Of a stretch of DNA of 11,149 nt, positions 1 to 6,808 are shown piece after piece. The stretch spans positions 1-11,149 of the forward strand of contig JANRAT010000024.1 in NCBI GenBank assembly GCA_030727885.1, written 5' to 3'. The position numbers and the translations under genes were made by a program. The notes below the pieces were generated by a model. That model saw nothing but the letters and a program-made list of their open reading frames with translations. It did no database searches and was not told the origin of the DNA. How positions within the stretch are numbered: position 1 is the stretch's first letter; the number at the start of each line of letters is the position of its first letter. This DNA is from Rhodospirillales bacterium (GTDB lineage Bacteria; Pseudomonadota; Alphaproteobacteria; Rhodospirillales; Casp-alpha2).

Positions 1-778
1 GCTTGAGCCATCTGTTAATGACGACCTGGGCCTGTTTGACGTTTGAGAACCACTCGGCGTTCAATATCTCTCTGCGAAGAGTTCCATTGAAGCGTTCGTT
101 GTAGCCATTCTCCCACGGGCTGCCGGGATAGATCTGGATCGGCTTGATGCCGACCTTCTTGAGCCATTCTTGTAGATCACGGGCGATGAACTCACTGCCG
201 TTATCAGAACGTAGATACTCAGGCTTTCCGTGTTTTAGGAACAGCGGATAAAGAGCTTCCAGAACCTCGGCATGTCCCATTCTCGATTTTGCTGCCACAC
301 ACAGAGCCTCGCGGGTGTATTCATCGAGGACCGTCAGCATCTTATAACTACGGCCATTACTCAGCTTGTCGTGAACAAAGTCGATGCTCCAGACATGCCC
401 GGGATACTGGGGACGAAGACGGATGACGGAACTATCCTTATGATACAGTCGTTTTCTCTTTTTATGACGATGGGGCAACTGCAACCCTTCTTCCCGCCAC
501 AATCGTTCTATCTTTTTGTGATTAACCGCCCAGCCTTCAATGCGAAGGAGATGGGCAATCTTACGATATCCATACCGGCCATACTGTTTGGCCAGCCTGA
601 TCATCGCCAGACGCAGTTTGTCGTCATCATCATGTTCTCTGATGTTGGTATAGCGCTGCGTACTACGTGCCAGGCCGATCGTTTTGCAGGTTCGTCGCTC
701 AGATGTATTCAGTTTCTGACGGACATAAATAACAGCCTGACGCAGATCGGCAATCGTCAGGCCTTGGGCTTTAAATAA
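1..778 (-). CDS. IS3-family transposase OrfB, DDE catalytic domain, partial
   Basis: This is the catalytic half of the transposase, responsible for strand cleavage and transfer at the element ends. Translating the minus strand from 778 to 2 gives 259 uninterrupted codons, starting just after a TGA in that frame. The DDE residues are visible: Asp in WSIDFV, Asp in LRSDNGSEF, and Glu in SPWENGYNERFNG at the usual D-D-(about 35)-E spacing. A helical region (IGLARSTQRY) and an HTH_21-type segment precede the core. There is no good ATG at the head of the frame, so it is probably made as an OrfAB fusion by -1 frameshifting on the site at 769-775. The C-terminus lies outside the window. A large plus-strand open frame over the same bases is its antisense shadow. 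Confidence 0.88.
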
Positions 779-1044
779 TCAAGGCTTTCCTTAAGGATCA
801 GCTTGTCCAGTTCAAGTTCGGCGACAATACGTTTCAATCGAGCATTCTCTTTCTCCATCTCTTTGAACTCATGGAGTTTAGCCTTGCCCACGCCGCCATA
901 CATCTTGCGCCACTTGTAATATGTTGCATCGCTTACGCCAGCTGTTCGTATCGCCGTTTCAACCGTCTTTCCGACGGCCAGATCCAGCTCTACCTGGCGC
1001 AAAATATTCAATATATCTTCTTCTGAAAAACGCTTCCGTGTCAT
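757..1044 (-). CDS. IS3-family transposase OrfA
   Basis: A 95-residue DNA-binding subunit that recognises the IS ends. It begins with a Transposase_8 (HTH_Tnp_1) domain: KRFSEEDILNILRQVE, then a helix-turn-helix ending in VSDATYYKWRKMYGG (about residues 38-52). A leucine-rich coiled coil follows (about 60-90), typical of the OrfA/OrfAB multimerisation zipper. I chose the ATG at 1044. A purine-rich ribosome site with GGAGG (1050-1054) lies 5 bases upstream; the adjacent TTG at 1047 would leave only 2 bases. The C-terminal codons overlap the orfB frame, and the stop TGA is at 757-759. Confidence 0.9.
   Translation of the reverse strand: MTRKRFSEEDILNILRQVELDLAVGKTVETAIRTAGVSDATYYKWRKMYGGVGKAKLHEFKEMEKENARLKRIVAELELDKLILKESLDYLKPKA
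769..775 (-). promoter_or_regulatory. Putative -1 ribosomal frameshift heptamer
   Basis: On the minus strand the orfA frame reads TAT TTA AAG, giving the canonical slippery heptamer T TTA AAG. A one-base backward slip enters the orfB frame immediately after that frame's last upstream stop (TGA), four codons before the orfA stop. This is the arrangement IS3 elements use to make the OrfAB fusion transposase. Position and frame are seen directly; actual slippage is inferred. I did not resolve a stimulatory stem or pseudoknot downstream. Confidence 0.6.
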
Positions 1045-1060
1045 CAAACCCTCCCCTCAC

Positions 1061-1111
1061 AACTGAGCTTTTCATATCATACGTGGCTCAGTTATAGGGG
1101 GGCAGGACACA
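1061..1111. repeat. IS3 terminal region with internal inverted repeat
   Basis: The region upstream of orfA holds an 8-bp inverted repeat, AACTGAGC (1061-1068) and GCTCAGTT (1086-1093), separated by 17 bp. It is followed outwards by a G/C-run terminus (about 1094-1111) that reads TGTCCTGCCCCCC from the minus strand. The outer run is the probable terminal inverted repeat. The inner dyad may be a transposase or repressor site, or a hairpin limiting read-in. The partner end is not in the window. Confidence 0.5.
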
Positions 1112-1226
1112 GGTGAGTCTGAGATTCGATTTTACTGCTCCTAGAACAGACTGCCGTGACTTTTTCTTCCGCTTTGGGTCACATGCAGACGAACCCGAGT
1201 GCATTAAAAACTGACTGCTATTAGCC

Positions 1227-1447
1227 GAGGCTGTTGAAAAACTCGCCAAATGGTTAGCGCTGAATTTAGCGAGTTTTAATTTTACAAGTGACAGGTCAAC
1301 TCGGAAGACGTCTATGAGAGCCTATGCGGCTCCAGGACGATATTTTGTCTTCTTTGACCAGGCCCTCCGCATCAAGAATGCACGGCACGGTTCAGCGGGC
1401 AATAAATTTCGAGCCAAATGCTTGAGATAGAGTTTTTCAACAGCCTC
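1227..1447. mobile_element. MITE-like element or internally deleted IS remnant, 221 bp
   Basis: Perfect 18-bp inverted repeats bound the element: GAGGCTGTTGAAAAACTC at 1227-1244 and its reverse complement at 1430-1447. The bases AGCC directly abut both ends (1223-1226 and 1448-1451), consistent with a 4-bp target duplication; a longer ATTAGCC also occurs at 1220-1226 and 1452-1458. One plus-strand frame is open from inverted repeat to inverted repeat. It ends in a basic, aromatic segment (ATG at 1314, containing YFVFFDQALRIKN) whose TAG stop at 1428-1430 touches the right repeat. That is how the end of a transposase gene often sits, so the element may be the fused ends of a larger IS. I cannot assign a family with confidence. 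Confidence 0.7.
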
Positions 1448-1501
1448 AGCCATTAGCCGTCATTAGGGACACGCTTAAAATACTCCATGTCAACGAGTAC
1501 A

Positions 1502-1537
1502 ATTGAGGGTTTGCCTCGAACAGGGCAATCCCTCAAT
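1502..1537. repeat. Long imperfect inverted repeat (hairpin)
   Basis: The arms ATTGAGGG-T-TTGCC (1502-1515) and GGCAA-T-CCCTCAAT (1524-1537) pair as 8 + 5 bp around one mismatch, with a loop of about 8 bases. No T-tract follows on the plus strand, so it is not a classical intrinsic terminator in that direction. It lies between the MITE-like element and the ligase promoter region and could insulate the ligase from upstream transcription. Confidence 0.5.
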
Positions 1538-1646
1538 AGGCGCTACTCAAGTTGTGTCGGATATGATTTTTCTGAATCCCTATCGGCGTCGTTGGGTGGT
1601 CTCGTTGTCATGTTAATTATAGATTTTAAGCATGATATCTGAATTA

Positions 1647-1667
1647 TTTAATATTTGATCGAATGAT
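1647..1667. promoter_or_regulatory. Putative LysR-type operator upstream of the CoA ligase
   Basis: This 21-bp stretch matches 4414-4434 at 20 of 21 positions; the shared core is TAATATTTGA(T/C)CGAATGAT. It shows partial dyad symmetry around GATC (ATTTGATCGAAT), as expected for an LTTR box. It sits 87 bp before the ligase start codon. The second copy lies between the LysR gene and the operon it faces, so the simplest reading is that the LysR protein binds both. Binding is inferred; the sequence identity is seen directly. Confidence 0.62.
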
Positions 1668-1753
1668 GTGAAGGGCGATGATGTGCCTATACAGAAGCAT
1701 ACTCTGAGAAATTCACGACGACACACTTTCCATTAGAAGCCGGGGCCAATAGC

Positions 1754-3436
1754 TTGGACGCAAAGACATCATCAATCCTGAAAATTCTTGGCAAAAATCT
1801 GCAGACGTCGGATTTGATCGACGCACATATCCGGGATCCAAAAGCCCGTCAGCGTCAGATCGAAAGTGAACCGCTGCCTGCCAATATCACGCAAGTGCTG
1901 GATGAGGCTGCGGCAGAGATTCCGGATCAGACAGCGTGGCATTTTTTCGAAGATGGTGTCGCGGAGACCTATCGTCAGGTCAGAGATAACGTCAACCGGC
2001 TTACGGACGGCCTGTATAAACTGGGAATCCGAAAAGGATCGCACGTCGGTGTCATGATTGCCGGTAATGTGGCGGCATTTCCGACGACCTGGCTGGCGCT
2101 TGGGCGCCTCGGCGCCATCATGGTGCCAATCAATGATCGATATTCATCAAACGAGCTCGACTATATCATCAATGATAGTGATGCTGAATGGCTTATCATA
2201 GATGTCCAGCTTTTAACTTGCCTGGAAGGCATGGCGAAAAGGCCCGAGATTCTGAGTGATCAGCATATCATAACCGTCGGGAATAGCAGCAACGCAGCCT
2301 ATCATCGCCATGCTGATGTCATGGCTGGTGGCGATGCCTCATTTGTCGCCGATGAGCCGCCCGGCCCTGAAGATCTGATGAATATCCAGTATACTTCCGG
2401 GACAACGGGATTTCCCAAAGGATGCATGCTTCGGCACAGTTACTGGACCGGTATTGCCAAAGTGGCCGCGCGCCGTGATGGTCTGGTATATAAGAATATC
2501 CTTGCCTCGACTCCATACTATTACATGGACCCACAATGGCTGACATTGATGGCATTCTATCAACGCGGCACCTTGTTTGTGGCTCGGCGGCAAAGCTCTA
2601 CGCGGTTCATGGAATGGGTGCGCCGCTACAATATCCATTTTTGCCTGTTCAACGAGATGTTCTATCGCCATGCGCCGCATCCGGAAGATCGGCAAAACGC
2701 CCTGCGCCGTGTGAATATCTATGGCCTTAGGAAAGAACTTCATCAGGACCTTCAGGATAGATTTAACGTTCAGGCGCGTGAAGCATTCGGCATGACAGAA
2801 ATTGGTGCCTCTATGTTCATGCCGCTGGAAGCCGCTGATATGATCGGGTCCGGTTCATGCGGCATGCCGTGTGCATTCCGTGAATGCCGAGTCGTCGATG
2901 AGCATGGACATGACGTGCCCGATGGTGAAATAGGTGAATTGGTGGTTAGGGGGCCAAATATCCTCCTCGGGTATTACAATAAACCTGAAGCGACACGGGA
3001 CGCATTTTTCGGTGACTGGTTCCGCACCGGAGATTTGTTCCGCCGCGATGGCCGTGGGTACTTCTATATCGTCGGGCGGATCAAAGACATGATCAGACGC
3101 AATGGTGAGAATATCTCAGCCCGGGAAGTGGAATCGGTTATCGCTCAGGCGCCGGGTGTGGGCGACGTTGCGGCGATCCCCGTGCCGCACGAAACGCGGG
3201 GCGAAGACGTAAAAGTTTACGTGATCCCTGAGCAACCGGATACACCGCCAGCCGCTGAAGACCTGATTGCTTTTGCGCAGGACAGACTGGCGCCTTTCAA
3301 AGTGCCTCGGTATGTCGAATTTGTGAATAAATTTCCGCGAACGCCGTCCGGGAAAATAGCCAAGAATATAATCAAGGCGGCAAAACCAGATCTGCGGGAA
3401 GGGGCCTGGGACAGTGAAGAAAAACGTCAGCGTTAA
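1754..3436 (+). CDS. AMP-forming acyl-CoA synthetase/ligase (CaiC-like)
   Basis: A 560-residue member of the ANL superfamily that activates a carboxylic acid with ATP to an acyl-adenylate and then a CoA thioester in the cytoplasm. Core motifs are present in order: P-loop YTSGTTGFPKG (213-223), AFGMTEIG (344-351), DWFRTGD (421-427), hinge GRIKD (441-445), RRNGENISAREVE (448-460) and PRTPSGKI with catalytic Lys534. The wording resembles crotonobetaine/carnitine-CoA ligase-type and 'ATP-dependent acyl-CoA ligase' proteins, but the substrate is not determined. The start is TTG: the frame is open upstream to 1682 with no ATG or GTG, and the ribosome site is weak. About 40 residues precede the usual beginning of the fold. 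It ends 14 bp from the convergent LysR gene. A LysR-type operator copy at 1647-1667 links it to the transport/oxidase operon. Confidence 0.9.
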   Translation: MDAKTSSILKILGKNLQTSDLIDAHIRDPKARQRQIESEPLPANITQVLDEAAAEIPDQTAWHFFEDGVAETYRQVRDNVNRLTDGLYKLGIRKGSHVGVMIAGNVAAFPTTWLALGRLGAIMVPINDRYSSNELDYIINDSDAEWLIIDVQLLTCLEGMAKRPEILSDQHIITVGNSSNAAYHRHADVMAGGDASFVADEPPGPEDLMNIQYTSGTTGFPKGCMLRHSYWTGIAKVAARRDGLVYKNILASTPYYYMDPQWLTLMAFYQRGTLFVARRQSSTRFMEWVRRYNIHFCLFNEMFYRHAPHPEDRQNALRRVNIYGLRKELHQDLQDRFNVQAREAFGMTEIGASMFMPLEAADMIGSGSCGMPCAFRECRVVDEHGHDVPDGEIGELVVRGPNILLGYYNKPEATRDAFFGDWFRTGDLFRRDGRGYFYIVGRIKDMIRRNGENISAREVESVIAQAPGVGDVAAIPVPHETRGEDVKVYVIPEQPDTPPAAEDLIAFAQDRLAPFKVPRYVEFVNKFPRTPSGKIAKNIIKAAKPDLREGAWDSEEKRQR

Positions 3437-3450
3437 GTGTTTGGTCCAGC

Positions 3451-4377
3451 TTACCCCTTCATCTGTCCGGGAATATTGCTTTCGCGCATTTTTTTCCGAA
3501 GCTGTTCACGCGTGTGTTCGACAAACTGATCACTCATAATGGATTTCGGGCGGTTACGCGGGCGCAGCGTGCGCAGTGGCATGATTATGGCTGGCTCAAA
3601 ACGCCGTGTGGTCAGCATCCCCCTGGATTCAAGTGTTTCCGCTGACAAAGGATTGACCAGGGAAATGCCACTTCCGCATGCGACCATCGCGCACAGGGAC
3701 TCCGATATATAAGCCTCGACCGGGCTATATACTGATATTCCGAAACGATCGAGCATCGTATCGATATTGTGACGGGTGCGTGTGTCGCGACTGAAACTCA
3801 GAAACGTCCCGCCTTCAAGATCAGATGGCTTACATATCTTCTTTTTCGTGAGCGGGTGGCCGTTAGGCATCGCCAGCACCGCCTCCAACTCACATAAAGG
3901 CTGATTGCTTACTGCCGGATGATCAATGCTGTTCCAGCAAAAACCAACGTCCGCCTGTTGAGCGATGATCCATTGCGCGACAACACCGGTGTCGTGAACA
4001 TGCAGTGAAACGTTTGCTTTCGGGTGATCATTGCGAAATGAGTTGATGCATTCCGGTAATAAACAAAAACCCAGAACCGGCGATGAAATGACGCTCAACT
4101 GACCTATGGTGAGAGACTTTAACTCGCGAGCCATTCCGACAATGCGCGTAAGGCTCAAAAACATTTTGTCGACTTCACCATACAGGGTCAACGCTTCAGC
4201 TGTCGGGCATAAGCGGCGACGGTGGCGATCGAAAAGTTTCAGGCCGGTGGAATGCTCAAGCAGAGCGATCGCCTTGCTGACGCTCGGTTGCGACAAACCG
4301 AGCGCATCTGCTGCGGCGGTCACGGTGCCGTAGTCGATAACTGCCCGAAGCGCCTCTAATTGTCGTACTGTCGCCAT
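3451..4377 (-). CDS. LysR-family transcriptional regulator
   Basis: A 308-residue LTTR. The N-terminal winged helix-turn-helix covers about residues 1-62 (TVTAAADALGLSQPSVSKAIALLE at 19-42, wing KLFDRHRRRLCPT), followed by a linker helix. An effector-binding type-2 periplasmic-like domain runs from about 90 to 295. The basic C-terminal tail (QLRKKMRESN) is slightly unusual. The ATG at 4375-4377 places the HTH at the normal distance from the N-terminus. It is transcribed divergently from the binding-protein operon across 153 bp that contain an operator-like motif (4414-4434), the classical LTTR arrangement. The same motif occurs upstream of the CoA ligase. It probably senses the imported compound or a metabolite of it and activates both units; the effector is unknown. 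Confidence 0.93.
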   Translation of the reverse strand: MATVRQLEALRAVIDYGTVTAAADALGLSQPSVSKAIALLEHSTGLKLFDRHRRRLCPTAEALTLYGEVDKMFLSLTRIVGMARELKSLTIGQLSVISSPVLGFCLLPECINSFRNDHPKANVSLHVHDTGVVAQWIIAQQADVGFCWNSIDHPAVSNQPLCELEAVLAMPNGHPLTKKKICKPSDLEGGTFLSFSRDTRTRHNIDTMLDRFGISVYSPVEAYISESLCAMVACGSGISLVNPLSAETLESRGMLTTRRFEPAIIMPLRTLRPRNRPKSIMSDQFVEHTREQLRKKMRESNIPGQMKG

Positions 4378-4413
4378 GCATATCCATAGAATAATGTAAT
4401 GAACCTAGCAATT

Positions 4414-4434
4414 TTTAATATTTGACCGAATGAT
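4414..4434. promoter_or_regulatory. Putative LysR-type operator in the divergent intergenic region
   Basis: This is the second copy of the 21-bp sequence seen at 1647-1667, with one mismatch (C for T). It begins 37 bp before the LysR start codon and ends 97 bp before the binding-protein start. It could serve both activation of the operon and autoregulation of the LysR gene. A loose -35-like TTGACC lies inside it (4422-4427), with a weak TGTGAT 17 bp further on; the promoter reading is tentative. Confidence 0.65.
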
Positions 4435-4530
4435 ATATCGCTGGTGTGATTAAGGGCACAAAAGTAAACGACTGCTTTCAGCAATAAGCAGCAAAACAAT
4501 TCATAAAGTGAAACAGAGAGGTTTCTTAAA

Positions 4531-5595
4531 ATGATTAGTACAAGACCACTAGGCGCCTGTGCGCTAGCACTAACCGGGTTTATGGCAACGTTACCATTGC
4601 AGGCCGCAGGAGTTTGTCCTGGCCCAAAACCGGAATCTATTGTTGTGAATGCTTCAGGCGGCGCCATGGCAGACGCCATGCGAAAGGCGTTCAGTGCCGA
4701 CTTCGAGAAAACTTATGGGATTAAAGTTATCGACACCAGCCCTGCTAACTTTGGCAAGCTGAAAGCAATGGTTCAATCAGGTAATGTGGAATGGACCGTG
4801 ACCGAGATTGGCGCACAAGATGTCCTGACAGCTGTCGAAGAAGGGCTGTTAACGAAAATCGATGATACCATAATCGACCGAAGCGGGTTCCCCAAACAAG
4901 CGAAGGAGCTTGAATACTGGTTCGCCAAAAGCGCCTTCTCTACGGTCCTCGCCTACTCAACAAAGGCTTTCCCGGATGGCCATCCAAGCACATGGGCTGA
5001 ATTCTGGGATGTGAAGAAATTCCCTGGCCCCCGGTCACTCCGTAACCATCCGGTCGACAATCTTGAATACGCTCTGATGGCTGACGGCGTTGCGCCGGAC
5101 AAGCTGTACCCGCTTGATCTTGATCGCGCATTTAAGAAGATGGACGAGATCGCACCCTATATTACGGTGTGGTGGAAAGCAGGACAGCAGCCGGCACAGC
5201 TTCTTCTTGACGGCGAAGTCATTCTTGCATCCGGTTGGAACGGTCGTTTCTACAATTTGATTAAGGATGGGGCTCCGATGAATATCGAATGGAGTCAGGG
5301 CATGATAAAACTCAGTGCTTACGGTATTCCGAAAGGCTCGCCGGAACCGTGCTGGGCACAGCATTACCTTGGGATTATGACCGATCCAAAACGGCAGGCT
5401 GTGTATGCCGAGGAAATCGGTTATCCAGGGCTGCACCTCGATTCACCAAAGTATGTCAGCGAGAAGTTGGCTAAGAACCTGCCAACCCATTCTGACAACA
5501 TTGGCAAGCTGGTTTGGACCGACACGGTCTGGTGGCGTGATCATGGCCACGAAGTCCAGGAACGTTGGAATAAGTGGATGCTAAAGCACCAGTAA
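4531..5595 (+). CDS. ABC transporter periplasmic substrate-binding protein, PotD-like
   Basis: A 354-residue secreted binding protein of the extracellular solute-binding/PotD class that delivers ligand to the permease encoded downstream. Residues 1-26 form a Sec signal peptide (Arg5, hydrophobic core, LQAAG cleavage region). There is no lipobox, so it should be soluble in the periplasm. The mature part has the family fold markers: VNASGG, the VWWKAGQQ segment (213-220), SGWNGR (234-239) and the closing EIGYPG (295-300). A good Shine-Dalgarno (AGAGAGG, 4515-4521) sits 9 bases before the ATG. It is first in the operon and followed by a strong hairpin. Aligned by eye to E. coli PotD from memory, Asp257 and Trp255 appear replaced by Ser262 and Lys260. 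The ligand may therefore be an amine that also carries an acid group rather than spermidine or putrescine. Confidence 0.9.
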   Translation: MISTRPLGACALALTGFMATLPLQAAGVCPGPKPESIVVNASGGAMADAMRKAFSADFEKTYGIKVIDTSPANFGKLKAMVQSGNVEWTVTEIGAQDVLTAVEEGLLTKIDDTIIDRSGFPKQAKELEYWFAKSAFSTVLAYSTKAFPDGHPSTWAEFWDVKKFPGPRSLRNHPVDNLEYALMADGVAPDKLYPLDLDRAFKKMDEIAPYITVWWKAGQQPAQLLLDGEVILASGWNGRFYNLIKDGAPMNIEWSQGMIKLSAYGIPKGSPEPCWAQHYLGIMTDPKRQAVYAEEIGYPGLHLDSPKYVSEKLAKNLPTHSDNIGKLVWTDTVWWRDHGHEVQERWNKWMLKHQ

Positions 5596-5608
5596 GGCGA
5601 CAACTGGC

Positions 5609-5641
5609 CCTACGGAAAGCCTCGTTTCGGCTTTCCGTAGG
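5609..5641 (+). terminator. Strong intercistronic stem-loop after the binding-protein gene
   Basis: A perfect 13-bp stem, CCTACGGAAAGCC (5609-5621) with GGCTTTCCGTAGG (5629-5641), closes a 7-base loop. No T-run follows, so it is unlikely to stop transcription fully. Placed 13 bp after the stop codon of the binding-protein gene and 66 bp before the ATPase gene, it fits an mRNA-stabilising or attenuating hairpin. Such a hairpin yields more binding protein than membrane components, a common arrangement in ABC operons. The structure is seen directly; the effect is inferred. Confidence 0.7.
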
Positions 5642-5707
5642 CTGACGTCGACCCGAACAATTCCATCACGCTCAGCGAGATTCGAATGCAGCAATCAGAG
5701 CCCGAAA

Positions 5708-6808
5708 ATGACAAATGATACTGATCTCCGCCTTGAGAAGGCTTTTAAAGCATACGGTACCGTCAAAGCCCTCGATCATGTTGATCTATCAGTGCGCAAC
5801 GGAGAATTGTTGACAATCCTTGGGCCCAGCGGATCCGGAAAAACGACTTTGCTTCGTGTCGTCGCAGGTTTTGCAGAGCCCGATGAAGGTAGGGTTTTGC
5901 TTCAAGAGCGCGATATTACGTTCCTGCCGCCGGCTAAACGCGACATTGGTATGGTATTTCAGAATTACGCTTTGTTTCCGCACATGAATGTTGCCGAGAA
6001 TGTTTCTTTTCCACTGCAGATGAGGAACATGGCGAAGGTTGAGATCAAAAAGCGTGTGACTTGGGCGCTAGGCATTGTCGAACTTGGAGAGTACGCCGAA
6101 CGTTTGCCACGTCAGCTCTCTGGGGGACAGCAGCAACGTGTCGCATTTGCACGGGCAATCGTTTTCGATCCCCGAATTCTTCTACTGGACGAACCGTTTG
6201 GGGCGCTTGACCGCAAACTCCGTGAACAGATCCAGCTTGAAGTCCGGCGGCTTCAGCAGCAACTCAAGCTGACGTCGTTGTTCGTCACGCACGATCAGGA
6301 AGAAGCATTAATCCTCTCTGACCGGATCGCCGTCATGAATGCGGGGCGGATCGAGCAGTTGGGCACACCACATGAAATTTATGAGCGCCCGATAAATCGC
6401 TTCGTTGCTGATTTTATCGGTATATCCAATCTTATTTCTGGCGTGATTGAAGGTCAGGATCGTTCTGTTGCGGTCGTTCGCAGCAAGGATGGGCAACTAT
6501 TCCTGGTTGCCGCAGATGCCATTCCAACGCAGGGAACAAATGTCATCGTGCTTATTCGTCCGGAGCGGCTTGTGCTGCTGGATGATGGAGCCGAACGATC
6601 GAACCGCTTGAGCGGAACAGTTGCAGAGGTGATATATCTGGGCCAATCCGAGAAGCTTCGCATCGATATCGGTGGCGGACGCGATATGCTGATGCATCGT
6701 CAATCCAGACTGGGCGGTGTACAGCTTGAAGTCGGATCGACCGTCAATATCGGTTGGACGCCGGAAGACGCACACTTGATTGTTGAAGATACGGTAGGGC
6801 AGCCGTGA
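5708..6808 (+). CDS. ABC transporter ATP-binding protein, PotA-like
   Basis: A 366-residue ATPase that powers import from the cytoplasmic face. Motifs in order: Walker A GPSGSGKTT (39-47), Q-loop Gln85 (FQNYALFPHM), signature LSGGQQQR (137-144), Walker B ILLLDE (157-162), D-loop and H-loop His195 (VTHDQEEA). A TOBE-type C-terminal domain occupies about 240-362, with IRPERL at 283-288, typical of the PotA/MalK class. All catalytic residues are present and the length is normal. The ribosome site before the ATG is poor, which with the upstream hairpin suggests lower expression than the binding protein. The stop overlaps the GTG of the next gene by 4 bp, indicating translational coupling. Confidence 0.95.
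   Translation: MTNDTDLRLEKAFKAYGTVKALDHVDLSVRNGELLTILGPSGSGKTTLLRVVAGFAEPDEGRVLLQERDITFLPPAKRDIGMVFQNYALFPHMNVAENVSFPLQMRNMAKVEIKKRVTWALGIVELGEYAERLPRQLSGGQQQRVAFARAIVFDPRILLLDEPFGALDRKLREQIQLEVRRLQQQLKLTSLFVTHDQEEALILSDRIAVMNAGRIEQLGTPHEIYERPINRFVADFIGISNLISGVIEGQDRSVAVVRSKDGQLFLVAADAIPTQGTNVIVLIRPERLVLLDDGAERSNRLSGTVAEVIYLGQSEKLRIDIGGGRDMLMHRQSRLGGVQLEVGSTVNIGWTPEDAHLIVEDTVGQP

Larger units (their letters stand above)
1..1110 (-). mobile_element. IS3-family insertion sequence, IS407-like, left part outside window
   Basis: Two consecutive minus-strand frames, orfA and a DDE-type orfB, overlap with a -1 frame relation, the standard IS3-family organisation. The orfA-proximal end lies near 1109-1111, where the minus strand starts TGTCCTGCCCCCC, a plausible terminal inverted repeat. 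The opposite end is beyond position 1, so the second terminal repeat and the target duplication cannot be checked, and the exact end is uncertain by a few bases. What is visible of both frames is open, so the copy looks intact here. The IS407-like assignment rests on the wording of OrfA and OrfB and is less certain than the IS3 family call. Confidence 0.88.
1112..1753. other. Gene-poor intergenic region upstream of the CoA ligase
   Basis: No convincing protein gene lies in this 640-bp stretch. It contains the MITE-like element at 1227-1447, the hairpin at 1502-1537 and the operator-like motif at 1647-1667. Positions 1112-1226 and 1538-1640 show nothing I recognise. A nine-codon reading frame (1678-1707, starting ATG ATG) lies between the operator motif and the ligase start. 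It could be a chance ORF or a leader peptide. Confidence 0.6.

Noticed and set aside
272..778. A 168-codon plus-strand open frame
   Set aside because: It lies antisense to orfB, whose translation shows a complete DDE signature; the plus-strand product has no family features.
1314..1430. A 38-codon frame starting with ATG inside the MITE-like element
   Set aside because: The frame is open across the whole element and ends at the inverted repeat, so it reads better as a transposase remnant than as an independent small gene.
2339..2743. A 134-codon minus-strand open frame inside the CoA ligase
   Set aside because: It is opposite the ligase P-loop and core; no ribosome site or recognisable domain.
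4472..4491. A small hairpin (CTGCTT/AAGCAG) in the leader of the binding-protein gene
   Set aside because: A 6-bp stem with an 8-base loop is weak and could occur by chance; no riboswitch pattern is visible around it.
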